Of a stretch of DNA of 64,000 bases, positions 50,795 to 60,682 are shown piece after piece. The position numbers and the translations under genes were made by a program. The notes under the pieces were generated by a model. That model was not told where the DNA came from, ran no database searches, and saw only the letters and a program-made list of their open reading frames with translations. Origin of the DNA: Gordoniibacillus chartarius (GTDB lineage Bacteria > Bacillota > Bacilli > Paenibacillales > NBRC-103111); assembly GCF_042432825.1 (NCBI RefSeq), contig NZ_JBHLWN010000027.1:124001-188000 (forward strand), given 5' to 3'. Every line of letters begins with the position of its first letter. Position 1 is the first letter of the stretch.

Positions 50795-53700
50795 CTATTG
50801 AATCCGATGTACGCCGACAGTTTCCAGCACCTTTCCAATAATGCGAACGGGAATTTCTCGATTTTTTACGACACCGTTGGCATACCGAATTTGAAAATGA
50901 ACCGGCTGCAGCCCTTCCGGCAATCCGCCGGTTAACAACAGCAGCTTCTCGTCGAAAAGCTCCCCCGCATAACGATTCGGCTCGCCGATCGATGTCAGCG
51001 TTGTACTCAATAGTAAATGACTGCCGTCTGCCGCCGTCGTATCGATCCAAGCCGTTACCGTATCGACCGGAGCCGGAGAACTGGTGGCTTGCACAACAAA
51101 GATTTCACCGGAATAAAAATCTTTCGGGTTCGTCACCGTTTCGTGTCCTTGCTGTTCATGGTAACTTCGCCATTCGGGCGTATGTGCAACCTCCGCTTCT
51201 AAGGTTAGAGGGGTCACTGAAACATTTTTTAATACCGTTGCCGACTCGATGCCGTCGGATACGGTTAACGAAACCCGATAAACGCCCGGCAAGGCCGGCT
51301 GAATAGGCGGTGCGTTCCAACTCGTATAAGCTGCAGTCCGATTATCAGGATCTACGACATCCCAAACATAGGAGAGAGAATCCCCGTCCGGGTCGCTCGA
51401 TAAATTGGTGAAATGGACAGCGTCTCCCTCCCATATCGGCTTCGGCGCCCAATCGAAATCAGCTATAGGCGCCCGGTTTATTCGAAACCACTTATCGGGC
51501 GACCACGCCGACCAAGCTAAGCCGTCATACACTCTAACCCGGACACGAAGCAACTGACCGTAAGGCAGATCCTTGTCGACAGCGAAGCTCCCCGATGACG
51601 ATGAGGTGTTTTGCCAATGCTCCCCCGATGTGAGCACCATGACGGTATTGTCCTCATTTCTTACTTGGATTTCGAAGTAGGAAAATATCGTTCCCGGATC
51701 CGGATCGGTTTGACTCCATGTAAACGTTGGCCGAACAGTCGGAACGATCGTCGGTGACGCAGCTGAAGCTCCGCTAGGAAATGTCATTGCCGCTTCCGGC
51801 GGACGGTTCGTAATGAACCAGCCGATATTGGACCAGGGCGACCATGCCGCACTGTCCGAAACCATAACCTGAACTTGGTATTTCTGCCCTTCTTGCAGCA
51901 GTGTATCTATTTTCCATTGTCCAGTCGGCGAATCCGAATTTTGCTCAAAAGTTTTGTCAATGATCAGTTTTCCCGTTGCATCCCGAACAGAAACACGAGC
52001 TTGTGCGAAAATCGTTCCTGCATCCGGATCGGATTGATGCCACGTCAAAGTCGGGGTCAAACTCGTTACATACGACGGATTATCGAACGTGCCATTCGGG
52101 AAAGTCAGCGTCGCGGTCGGCGGTTGATTCGCCGGCACGAAGGTAACGTTGATGATTTGCTCGTACCAATCGGACCATGCCCCGAATTCATCCTTGACGG
52201 CCATTCTTAACGTATACGCACCGGTTTCGGTTGGCCGTGTCAGTTTCCCTGGAGTTGTAACACCGCTCGGCGAAGTATACATGTACCGTTTATCCATAAT
52301 CCCATGGGTCAAGCTGTAATCAATCCCCGTTGGCTCTGTTGAATAGTTTGTAACACTTAGCCAGCGGTCCGGGTCATAGCTGCAGGATTCATCCCAAGCA
52401 ATCGTGCCGTCCGGATTGGTGGCCAAGGTGAAACAACTGATCGGTACCCGGTGTACGGTAATGTAATGTGTTGCAGGGTCTGAATATTTTCTGAACGATG
52501 CGAACGTATTATCCGGATATCTGTAGCCGGCCGGTGCCGGATCGTCCGGAATCTCGTAGTCCACTTTATACACACCAACCTTGGTTAGCGTCGGTCCCGG
52601 GTTGGTAAGCACAACGTTATTGTAAGTGTTGACGCCCGGTGGATCGGATGCGCCATCGCCAGCGTCCAAAAATTTATACGGCTGTGTATTGGTGAACGTC
52701 CACTTGGCCAGCGGCTTGATTTCCGGGTCTTTGTCAGGGTCATCGAATATCGCGTTGTACGTGATGGGTTGATTGACAATCGCCACGTTTTCCACTGAGA
52801 CATCTACGAAATCATAAGTGAGCGCTGTGAAGTTCTTCATCATCATGTACGGCACTTCAGCGTACGGACCGTATTTCCCCAGATTGAATGTATTATCATA
52901 GACATCAATTAAAGGAAGTCCATTTACATATATGGTTAGGTGAGTCCCGCGCAGCTTCACTTTGAAGTCATAGTAGGTGCCTACTGCAAAATTGTAAGCC
53001 GATGTGCCAAGTACAGTGCGAGTCCCGTTAACGATTTTCGTCAGCGTAACCGAATCCGGTGTAGCTTCCAGCCTGTACATATTTTTATGATCCTGTGATC
53101 GGAATCCAACGCCCGCCGCAGCCGTATCGCTGTAGGTCCTACCGCTGAACTTTAGTTTATACAAAATGTCACCATTCTGAATGATGTTGCTGCCGGTCAA
53201 ATAACCATAGTTATAGGACTCCGCAGTGCTGTCAACGTCACTCTGAATGGTAAGCTCCCAATATTTTTCATAGGTGCTTGAACCGTCCGTTCTCTCCTCG
53301 TAGAGCACTTTAAGGCGTCCGTCTTCGGTTAAATGGATTTCGCTTACCGTTCGGGTCACGGTGGAGGAATCGTAAACGATCCGTGCGCCGTCCATACCGA
53401 TTTGAGGGTCGATCTCTGTTTCCTTAGCCATCGTCTTCAAGTTGTACACTAGTATGTTTTTTAACGACACGGCCAAGATAAGCTTTCCATCGCGCGAGAC
53501 TTCAGCCGCTACTTTGGCGTCCGGGTAATGCGGAGCTCCGTATACATTCTTAAACGCATATGTTCCAATTTGGCCGCCGTCAGTCGTTACGCCCGTTGTC
53601 ATGTTATAAAACATCAGGGTTTGCGTGCCATTGCCACTCGCGTATACTCGTTTCACATACGCAACGGTGTCTCCATAAACACCCAAATACTGAATGCCGG

Positions 53701-56700
53701 TTTCATAACCTGAACTAAAATCAAGTATCACCGCACCGCTATAATTATCGCGGACTTGGTATTTTAACAGCTCAGCATAACGGCTTTCTTCTTTGATAAT
53801 GATCGCATTATTCGCACTCGAAATCGCCTCGACACTGACGTTTGCATTGTACATCTTGTCTTTTTTTGAACGCGGAACAAATGACGGATCGCTCGTCCAC
53901 AATCGCTCTGTTCCCGATGGATCGTACTTGTCCAAGACGCAATACGAACGTTCATTAGTTGAGAAATAATCCCCGTAGATATCACACCTGTTTTTATAGA
54001 GATTTCCTGCATAGTCTTTAACAAATGTCGCTATCCCCGTAGACTTACTTGCTGTGTAATAGGGCGGTGTCCCATATCGTGTTCGGTATTCTTCAACCTC
54101 CATCGTATTGCCTTCCTTTGTTACAGAAGGAGATTTCCACGTCGATGGCGGGGGCGGCTCGTATTCACTCCGATCTGGAGCATAGCGATAGCTAAGGTAC
54201 GATTTGTATTGATTTCCTTGCCAATAAGGGTTAATCGTACTGTTGCCAAGCCATGGGACTGATCTAAAGTTTTTCAAATCACTTACGCGGAAATAGTAAT
54301 CCGTCCATTGGAAGGTATTGTTATAGGTACTTGTATCCGGATACTTCCGCATCCAAATCATATTGGCTTCGGCATTGATGCCCATTAGTTCATAATCATA
54401 GAAATTATATATCTCAGGGAAATATTTTTTTTGATACTCGGCCCCGATGTAAGGTGTTGCCGTAAAAGAATTTCCCCTTGGGATATCCGGATTATCCTCA
54501 TTGTAAAAATATGAGCTGGAACGCCACAACCTCCGATCCAACCTTAAACTATTTACGAAAGACGGCGTATAACCCCAAATCGATGCGTTGCGTTCAATTC
54601 TCGTCCATGACTTTGTTACGTTATTACCCGTAATGGACTTGTACGGGGCAACCGTATTCATGCCTATAGTCTCGATAGCATTTTCAGTGGATTCGAAACT
54701 GTAATTTTTGTTTACGGAAGCGTTAGTCACGGACGAAGCACTCCAAGCAGCCGAATTGACAAACGTGTTGCCGTCAATCGAAACCGTAGTAATGTTCGGC
54801 GGCTGCGGCTGCGTCCCAACTGCCGAGAAGTCGGCTTCCGGCGCTTGGTTGACAACCGAGAAGAAGAAATCCTTGGTGGCTGTTTTCTTTAGGCCCAGCC
54901 CCTCTTGCAGATAGATGTTGATCTTGCAGTTACCCAAATGAGTCGGGGTGTAGGAGAATTTCCCAACCGAATCGAGCGTCATCGTCTGCGTGATATCATC
55001 GGCGTAGCTGCCGTTGTTGTTCATGTCGCATGTCAATTTGACGACATGCTTGGCAATAGGATCTCCGTCCGGACTTTCAGAGGCATCGGTAAATTGCATC
55101 GGTGCCCCGCGGACTCCAACAGGCGTGTAAGTCAGTTTAGGGATCGGCGGCAAATCTTCTAAGACTGTTAAGACTTTGTACGCAGTTTCAGCCGATCTTA
55201 AACCGGCAGAGTCCGTAACGTCTAGTTTGATGGTGTAATCTCCGTAAGACGGATAGATCGGCAACACCGTTCCATACCAGTCGCAAGTTGCGATGGTTCG
55301 GTCAGCGTAGGGCGAATAACTGTTTGCACAGCTGATCGCCGGTGTATAAGGCCGCCCCTCGATCACCTTGGGAGGCAAATCGATTACCGGGATGGGGGGA
55401 GGATCGACGACCTTTAAGGTGACATCTATCGGTCCTTTAAACCCGCCTCGTCCATCGAAGGCCGTTACTTGTATCGTATGGGTTCCTCTAACGTCAGCTT
55501 TGATCCTGCTGAAATGTTCGCTGTTTGCATCTCGCCATTCTCCGAGCCCGCGAATCCATTCACTGGTGCTGTTGTCAAAGTCCCAAAAGTAGGTGATGAA
55601 ATCTCCGTCGGGATCGTAAGGCGTTCCGTGGTCCGTCGGTGTTTGGGGGCGAACTACGGGTCCCAAGCTGACGGTTTCGCCAATCGGCACCTGCTTTATT
55701 TTTGTACCGTAGCCGTTCGCATAGTCATCTTCGTTGAACCAGCTCGCTTCAAATTCCGGATTGCTATTTCCAGGATTAGAAATGACCGTAATGGTTCCTG
55801 GACCAATCGTTTTCTTTGTTCCACAACTTGTCGTGATATCGTACTGTACCGTCAAAGTGCCTACTGTAAAACCATTGTAGGGACTTGCAACAAATGTGTC
55901 GTAGAAATCCCCTGAACGATCATACTCGTAAATCTTGGTCAGAACACCTTGTTTGTAAATAACCTTACCGTCCACTAATGTACAACCCGGGCTCGGTCCG
56001 CCACTTACGTTTACATCGCGGAACCATGTCGTGCTGCCATCCCCATACTTCACAGTAGGCTGTGTAACATCAATTGTACCTGTGATGACCTCTGGCCCTT
56101 CGCTGCTCCCACCTCCGCTGCACGATGAAACAGGAGTAATGGCTTTGGTATAGCTGTTGTCGTCCTCATTCTCTTCGTTAATATTATTCCCGCTGTCAAC
56201 GAATATGGTAATTGCTTTCATTGTGTTCAGTGTATAGGTGAATGTTCCTTTCTGTGTGCTTCCCGAGAACTGTGTGGCGGTGATCGTTAAACTGTCAAAC
56301 TCTACATTATCCGCGCGGAAGCTGACCTTGAACGGTTGTAATGAATCGATGCCCGTGTTGGTAAATTGCCAGTTGAAGGTGGTTGCCTTACCGATCTCAA
56401 CGCATTTGTCTGCGAAACTAACGTTGGAGAAATTAGGTTTAAAGGTCGGCTCGTAGGTAATGTCGACGGTAACGACGTATTCGTAGGTTTTGGCTTCCCA
56501 ATGGACGTCGGCGGTCATGTAGTAGTTGCGGGTGTTAGCGTCGACTTGTTCGAAGGACCTTAGATCAGGTTCGGTATCGGTAAGGAATCGACGAACATAA
56601 ACTTGTCCAGTACCATCGCGGCCTTTCCCCCAGTGGTATACTTCTGCATCAGGGTTTTGTGCATTGGCCCTTGATTTTTCCGTCACTTTGATGCTTGATT

Positions 56701-57508
56701 GATCTATCTCGGAAAAGTTGACGATGGATGTGCTGATGCAAACATCTCCAGGATCTTCATTGAGGTCTTTGCACATTTCGTTTGGTGCAGGTACATCATA
56801 TTGAGCTGTGACAGCAGCCCCGTTCCAGTCGTAGTTGGGTTTCAAGTCATTAGGGTCCCTCCCGAACGTGTATCGCAGGTTAATGGGATAGTGATTTATC
56901 CCGAAATATGCGTTATTGGCCTGATTAAGGCCGGCATCGGGAAGTATTCCAGGTGCTTTTTCGTTTCCCGTATCTACAAGGATAGGATCACCACAATTCA
57001 CAACTGGGCTTACAGTATGACAAGCTTGTAAGTATTGGTCGAAATTGGGGATTTGCGTTCTATATGGCTCATAGAGATCTGGACTCCCGCCTCGATGGTG
57101 CCATAGCCCTTTCACTGATGGTTTGTCTGGGTCATTAGTTTTGTAAACATAATGACCGGGTCGGGAAACAGTCCAGGCATACACCTTGTGCTCTTTGCCT
57201 GTGGCATTGAATGTAACAGCGTTACCATTAAGAGGGGCAGTTACCTCCGTCCCGTTTACTTTTACAACAGCCTTCTTAATGTTTCCAGGACCTAAATCGA
57301 TTCTCATGTTATCGTAACTATTTTTTGGTAAATACTTTCTTGGAGGGGTGTCATCTAAACTGTTTGTCGCTAAATTGATATATTTCGTATAGGTTCCGGA
57401 TGCAGGAGGCGTGGCTGCAAATGCTTCTCCAACGGGTAGCAGAGAAATTAGTGACTGCATCAATAGTATTAAAGATGTTACATATGCAATCACAGTTTTT
57501 ATGCGCAT
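50795..57508 (-). CDS. Giant multidomain surface protein of the Tad cluster (2,237 aa)
   Basis: The signal peptide is ~1-32 (ends EAFAA). Modules by eye: CARDB-like domain ~360-460 (CVEIGKATTFNWQFTNTG, NNINEENEDDNSYTK); PKD-like domains ~585-700 (DPDGDFITYFWDF), ~705-800 and ~800-900; a repetitive region, perhaps beta-propeller, ~1235-1370; a LamG/concanavalin-like domain ~1450-1570 (AGVGFRSQDHKNMYRLEATP); two tandem FN3-like repeats ~1793-2010 (TPTLTWHQSDPDAGTIFAQA and RPTFTWSQTDPDPGTIFSYF); a clear PKD ~2011-2100 (ADFDWAPKPIWEGDAVHFTN). No sortase motif or membrane tail is seen. It lies 31 bases after the SLH gene and heads the Tad genes, so it is a candidate adhesin or tip protein. Confidence 0.85.
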   Translation of the reverse strand: MRIKTVIAYVTSLILLMQSLISLLPVGEAFAATPPASGTYTKYINLATNSLDDTPPRKYLPKNSYDNMRIDLGPGNIKKAVVKVNGTEVTAPLNGNAVTFNATGKEHKVYAWTVSRPGHYVYKTNDPDKPSVKGLWHHRGGSPDLYEPYRTQIPNFDQYLQACHTVSPVVNCGDPILVDTGNEKAPGILPDAGLNQANNAYFGINHYPINLRYTFGRDPNDLKPNYDWNGAAVTAQYDVPAPNEMCKDLNEDPGDVCISTSIVNFSEIDQSSIKVTEKSRANAQNPDAEVYHWGKGRDGTGQVYVRRFLTDTEPDLRSFEQVDANTRNYYMTADVHWEAKTYEYVVTVDITYEPTFKPNFSNVSFADKCVEIGKATTFNWQFTNTGIDSLQPFKVSFRADNVEFDSLTITATQFSGSTQKGTFTYTLNTMKAITIFVDSGNNINEENEDDNSYTKAITPVSSCSGGGSSEGPEVITGTIDVTQPTVKYGDGSTTWFRDVNVSGGPSPGCTLVDGKVIYKQGVLTKIYEYDRSGDFYDTFVASPYNGFTVGTLTVQYDITTSCGTKKTIGPGTITVISNPGNSNPEFEASWFNEDDYANGYGTKIKQVPIGETVSLGPVVRPQTPTDHGTPYDPDGDFITYFWDFDNSTSEWIRGLGEWRDANSEHFSRIKADVRGTHTIQVTAFDGRGGFKGPIDVTLKVVDPPPIPVIDLPPKVIEGRPYTPAISCANSYSPYADRTIATCDWYGTVLPIYPSYGDYTIKLDVTDSAGLRSAETAYKVLTVLEDLPPIPKLTYTPVGVRGAPMQFTDASESPDGDPIAKHVVKLTCDMNNNGSYADDITQTMTLDSVGKFSYTPTHLGNCKINIYLQEGLGLKKTATKDFFFSVVNQAPEADFSAVGTQPQPPNITTVSIDGNTFVNSAAWSASSVTNASVNKNYSFESTENAIETIGMNTVAPYKSITGNNVTKSWTRIERNASIWGYTPSFVNSLRLDRRLWRSSSYFYNEDNPDIPRGNSFTATPYIGAEYQKKYFPEIYNFYDYELMGINAEANMIWMRKYPDTSTYNNTFQWTDYYFRVSDLKNFRSVPWLGNSTINPYWQGNQYKSYLSYRYAPDRSEYEPPPPSTWKSPSVTKEGNTMEVEEYRTRYGTPPYYTASKSTGIATFVKDYAGNLYKNRCDIYGDYFSTNERSYCVLDKYDPSGTERLWTSDPSFVPRSKKDKMYNANVSVEAISSANNAIIIKEESRYAELLKYQVRDNYSGAVILDFSSGYETGIQYLGVYGDTVAYVKRVYASGNGTQTLMFYNMTTGVTTDGGQIGTYAFKNVYGAPHYPDAKVAAEVSRDGKLILAVSLKNILVYNLKTMAKETEIDPQIGMDGARIVYDSSTVTRTVSEIHLTEDGRLKVLYEERTDGSSTYEKYWELTIQSDVDSTAESYNYGYLTGSNIIQNGDILYKLKFSGRTYSDTAAAGVGFRSQDHKNMYRLEATPDSVTLTKIVNGTRTVLGTSAYNFAVGTYYDFKVKLRGTHLTIYVNGLPLIDVYDNTFNLGKYGPYAEVPYMMMKNFTALTYDFVDVSVENVAIVNQPITYNAIFDDPDKDPEIKPLAKWTFTNTQPYKFLDAGDGASDPPGVNTYNNVVLTNPGPTLTKVGVYKVDYEIPDDPAPAGYRYPDNTFASFRKYSDPATHYITVHRVPISCFTLATNPDGTIAWDESCSYDPDRWLSVTNYSTEPTGIDYSLTHGIMDKRYMYTSPSGVTTPGKLTRPTETGAYTLRMAVKDEFGAWSDWYEQIINVTFVPANQPPTATLTFPNGTFDNPSYVTSLTPTLTWHQSDPDAGTIFAQARVSVRDATGKLIIDKTFEQNSDSPTGQWKIDTLLQEGQKYQVQVMVSDSAAWSPWSNIGWFITNRPPEAAMTFPSGASAASPTIVPTVRPTFTWSQTDPDPGTIFSYFEIQVRNEDNTVMVLTSGEHWQNTSSSSGSFAVDKDLPYGQLLRVRVRVYDGLAWSAWSPDKWFRINRAPIADFDWAPKPIWEGDAVHFTNLSSDPDGDSLSYVWDVVDPDNRTAAYTSWNAPPIQPALPGVYRVSLTVSDGIESATVLKNVSVTPLTLEAEVAHTPEWRSYHEQQGHETVTNPKDFYSGEIFVVQATSSPAPVDTVTAWIDTTAADGSHLLLSTTLTSIGEPNRYAGELFDEKLLLLTGGLPEGLQPVHFQIRYANGVVKNREIPVRIIGKVLETVGVHRIQ

Positions 57509-57539
57509 GATGTTCTCTCCTCGCTAAGAGGTTCTACTG

Positions 57540-58685
57540 TCATGTTGAAACTGCATCTTGTTTGGTATCGGTCAACGGTATGTCACGACCGGGTAAAAAT
57601 ATCTTCAGTGGGTATGGTTCTGTACCATCCAAAAATTTGGCATTTCTTTTTTTGTTTTCAGTGTACATAATCCAGCCTTCCGTTTTCCCTACCTTTGATG
57701 TGTTCAGCGTATAAACTGTTGTGCCTTCTCCAATTGGGCCTTTACCTATGATTGGCATCAAAGTGTTATACATATTGATGCTTCTTGTAATTGGATCTGA
57801 AACCTTGTTGTCAATAGAAAAATACAAACTTACAACCAACAGGTCATCGTAGTTTGATAATGGGTGTGACGATTTTGAATCATAATCAATAATCTTCCTC
57901 GCAAGAGGATCTTCTTTGTTCGCTAAGTCCGTCATCCGAATCTTATGGATCGTTACGTCAATATTATCGTTAAATGCATACTTGATCGGCAGCGGCAAGG
58001 TCGGCGTGTTTGCATAGACCCTTGTATTCGATCCGGTTAGTTCCAGATCGGCATTACCGAGTGCAAGCTTGTCGACAGGTAATTTCTTTCCCGACTTTGC
58101 AGACAATATGCGCTCGATAATAACCACGCTCTGCGCTCTCGTAGTTGCTTCATTCGGGGCTAGCTCACCACCGGTCAGACCATTGATAACACCTAAACTC
58201 ACTGCCTTATACATCGCCGACGTATCATACAAATGCGCTTCTTTGGGCCTCGACTTTTCATCGAGAAACCTCACCGCCAGCTTGGCCATCTCTATGCGTG
58301 TCAGATTATGATCAAACTGATCGGAAGGGAAATCCTCCGCATGATAAATACCGCTGTTAAAGACGTAATCCACATACGGCGCATACCAAGCACTTCCCTG
58401 ACTTGCCGTCGCGACTTGTTGTTTCGTTGCCACTGCAAGCATCTTCATAAACTCCGCTCTACTAACGTTCTGATCCGGCCGGAACGTACTATCCTCATAC
58501 CCATCCACATACCCGTTCTCCAGTGCCTTAAGCACGGAATCCTTCGCCCAATGATTCGATATGTCACGAAGCTCCACCGTTGCAGTACTTGCCTCTGCTA
58601 CAGGAAGTACCTCGCTATCTTTGCAGCCGGAAGCCATCAACACACTAGAGATAACTCCGATCACCATAATTTTCTTGTACACCAT
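57540..58685 (-). CDS. SLH-domain lipoprotein
   Basis: About 381 residues. Signal peptide with lipobox VLMASGC. Three SLH-type repeats at ~35-215 (DISNHWAKDSVLKALENGYVDGYEDSTFRPDQNVSRAEFMKM; APYVDYVFNSGIYHAEDF; MYKAVSLGVINGLTGGELAPNEATTRAQSVV) bind secondary cell-wall polymer. An uncharacterised C-terminal beta domain follows. Start ATG 58685 has only weak GAGTGGG upstream; ATG 58706 is an alternative. It lies 31 bases before the giant surface protein and may anchor it to the wall. Confidence 0.8.
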   Translation of the reverse strand: MVYKKIMVIGVISSVLMASGCKDSEVLPVAEASTATVELRDISNHWAKDSVLKALENGYVDGYEDSTFRPDQNVSRAEFMKMLAVATKQQVATASQGSAWYAPYVDYVFNSGIYHAEDFPSDQFDHNLTRIEMAKLAVRFLDEKSRPKEAHLYDTSAMYKAVSLGVINGLTGGELAPNEATTRAQSVVIIERILSAKSGKKLPVDKLALGNADLELTGSNTRVYANTPTLPLPIKYAFNDNIDVTIHKIRMTDLANKEDPLARKIIDYDSKSSHPLSNYDDLLVVSLYFSIDNKVSDPITRSINMYNTLMPIIGKGPIGEGTTVYTLNTSKVGKTEGWIMYTENKKRNAKFLDGTEPYPLKIFLPGRDIPLTDTKQDAVST

Positions 58686-58831
58686 TCGAACCCACTCGCT
58701 TTTCATCGTATTTTTTAACCACCCTTTGCCCACAACTAAAACCAAACATCGACTAATTATGTGCATTCCCAGTATGTCACACCCCATTCCAAGCGTCTAC
58801 CAGAATTCGCCATATATCCTAAACAAAACAA

Positions 58832-58880
58832 AACCGCCTTTGACGACAGCTCAAAAAGACAGCTGCCGGCAAAGGCGGTT
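58832..58880 (-). terminator. Terminator of PfkB kinase gene
   Basis: AACCGCCTTTG pairs with CAAAGGCGGTT, with an inner ACAGCT/AGCTG stem; the minus strand continues TTGTTTTGTTT. It lies about 100 bases past the kinase stop. Confidence 0.75.
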
Positions 58881-58982
58881 CTTCCGCACAAGCCAAGCTA
58901 GATTTACCCATAGAATAGCAGAGTTTGAACCTACACGCAATACCCGAAACGATAAATTTCCCGGGCAATTTTCGACGCGATT

Positions 58983-59945
58983 CTAGCGCGCCTCAACCTC
59001 GGCTAATGTCGGTAAAGCTGGAATCGCCCCGCGGCGCGTTGTCGTAATCGCCCCCACCCGATTGGCAAAGCCGAAAATCTCCGTACAAACAACCAGGTCG
59101 CTGACAGCATCAACAAGCGTCCCTGCTGAGACTCCCCGCTGAGCTAATTGGTACAAGAAGCCCCCGACAAATGCGTCGCCCGCGCCGGTGGTGTCGACCG
59201 CGTCCACCGATACACCGGAGATGTGGATGTCGCTCGATGTCGTCAGCACACGGCAGCCGTCCGGCCCCAATGTCACTACGGCGACTTTCGCCCCCATCTG
59301 AAGCAGCTTACGCGCACCTTCGACCAGCCCTAAGCCCAGCAAAAACTCAATTTCCTCTTCACTCACCTTAACGATGTCCGCAATCGCTATATGCTCTAAT
59401 ATCTCAGTCCGAGCCTGTTCCGCATGTTCCCACAACGGCAGACGTACATTGGGATCATACGAAACTAACGCTCCAAGCTCCCGGGCGCGGCGAGCCGCAT
59501 CCAATGTTGCCGTACGACATGGCTCTGCGATGAGCGAAACGGATCCGAAATGGTATACGGCCGCATCCTCCAGCCATGCTCCAAGCACCTCATCCGAACG
59601 AAGCAGCATGTCCGCCGCAGGGTGGCGATAAAACAAAAAATCCCGCTCCCCATCCTCACGCAGAGAGACAAAAGCTAGTCCTGTACGTGCTTCATCTGTT
59701 TCAATAACGGCAGCATCCACTCCCGCCTCTTCCAACGTCGCCCGCAAATGCGCGCCGAACGGATCCGCTCCAACCTTGCCGATGAAACGGCTCGCCCCGC
59801 CCAGCTTCGCAACTGCTGCCGCTACATTCGCCGGAGCCCCTCCCGCTGCCCGCCGAAACGCCGGTACATCCGCCAGAGCTTGACCATTCGATTCCGGTAC
59901 AAAATCAATCAACAGCTCGCCTAAACAAACGACTTTCCGAACCAT
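58983..59945 (-). CDS. PfkB-family carbohydrate kinase (fructokinase-like)
   Basis: A 320-residue sugar kinase: opening VVCLGELLIDFVPE, PfkB signature 1 GGAPANVAAAVAKLGG, sugar-binding LAFVSLREDGERDFLFYR, and signature 2 DTTGAGDAFVGGFLYQL with the catalytic Asp. The GELLIDF start and the sugar-loop sequence are most like fructokinases. ATG 59945 follows GGAGGGCG by about 9 bases. It lies downstream of the TetR terminator and is probably transcribed alone. Confidence 0.9.
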   Translation of the reverse strand: MVRKVVCLGELLIDFVPESNGQALADVPAFRRAAGGAPANVAAAVAKLGGASRFIGKVGADPFGAHLRATLEEAGVDAAVIETDEARTGLAFVSLREDGERDFLFYRHPAADMLLRSDEVLGAWLEDAAVYHFGSVSLIAEPCRTATLDAARRARELGALVSYDPNVRLPLWEHAEQARTEILEHIAIADIVKVSEEEIEFLLGLGLVEGARKLLQMGAKVAVVTLGPDGCRVLTTSSDIHISGVSVDAVDTTGAGDAFVGGFLYQLAQRGVSAGTLVDAVSDLVVCTEIFGFANRVGAITTTRRGAIPALPTLAEVEAR

Positions 59946-60023
59946 TATACACGCCCTCCATCCATCCATATGCTTCCAGCATACCAAATGCGTTTGCCGA
60001 ATACCAATCCCTGCTGGTGCAGC

Positions 60024-60053
60024 AAAAAAAACGCCGGCCGCAGCCGACGTTTT
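60024..60053 (-). terminator. Terminator of the YhgE-type/TetR operon
   Basis: AAAACGTCGGC/GCCGGCGTTTT stem, followed on the minus strand by eight T. It lies just past the TetR stop at 60057. Confidence 0.85.
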
Positions 60054-60056
60054 CCA

Positions 60057-60656
60057 TCAATCTCCCTTATACTTCACAGCGTGAAATATAAACTCCGTTG
60101 TTTGTGTGACCATTTCTTCAAGCGAAAGGCTTTTCTCCGGTTCCGTCATGAGAAACCGAAAGTAGTCCCGCTGCTTGTGCATTAGAAGCGCCCCAAGCGC
60201 AAACATCAGCGTGTTATCTAGGGACTCGAATTCGAATACGCCACGCTTCCGGCCTTCGGCAAGCAAGTCTCTGAATCGGGACCATAGTGGAAAGGTGAAC
60301 TCCTGAAGGAATGCAATCCGCGACGACATGAGTGCGATCTCCTGCTGCACAATGGAAATCAGCTCCGGTTCGCGATACCTCATGCCGACCACTTCCCGGA
60401 TAATCCTGCGAATGCCGATAACCGGGTCTTGCAGCTCATCTTCAAATTCCGGCAGCCTCGAGATCGGCATAAATTCCTGCAGCATCGCCTTGAGCACGTT
60501 CTCTTTCCCGCCAAAATAGTACGAAATCAGCGCCACATTCACACTCGCCTCTTCGCAAATTTGCCGCACGGAGGTTGCATCAAAGCCTTGTTTGGCAAAC
60601 AGTCTCTTGGCGGTTTGCAAAATTCGCATTTTTACGTCGGATTCTACAGTTGGCAT
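60057..60656 (-). CDS. TetR/AcrR-family regulator
   Basis: A 199-residue regulator. HTH at ~10-60: ILQTAKRLFAKQGFDATSVRQICEEASVNVALISYYFGGKENVL. The rest is a helical ligand-binding domain. It lies 26 bases after the ABC permease gene in the same operon. Two palindromes before the permease gene fit TetR operators, so this is probably a local repressor. Confidence 0.92.
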   Translation of the reverse strand: MPTVESDVKMRILQTAKRLFAKQGFDATSVRQICEEASVNVALISYYFGGKENVLKAMLQEFMPISRLPEFEDELQDPVIGIRRIIREVVGMRYREPELISIVQQEIALMSSRIAFLQEFTFPLWSRFRDLLAEGRKRGVFEFESLDNTLMFALGALLMHKQRDYFRFLMTEPEKSLSLEEMVTQTTEFIFHAVKYKGD

Positions 60657-60682
60657 CTAGCTGCACTAGCCCCCTTGCAACG

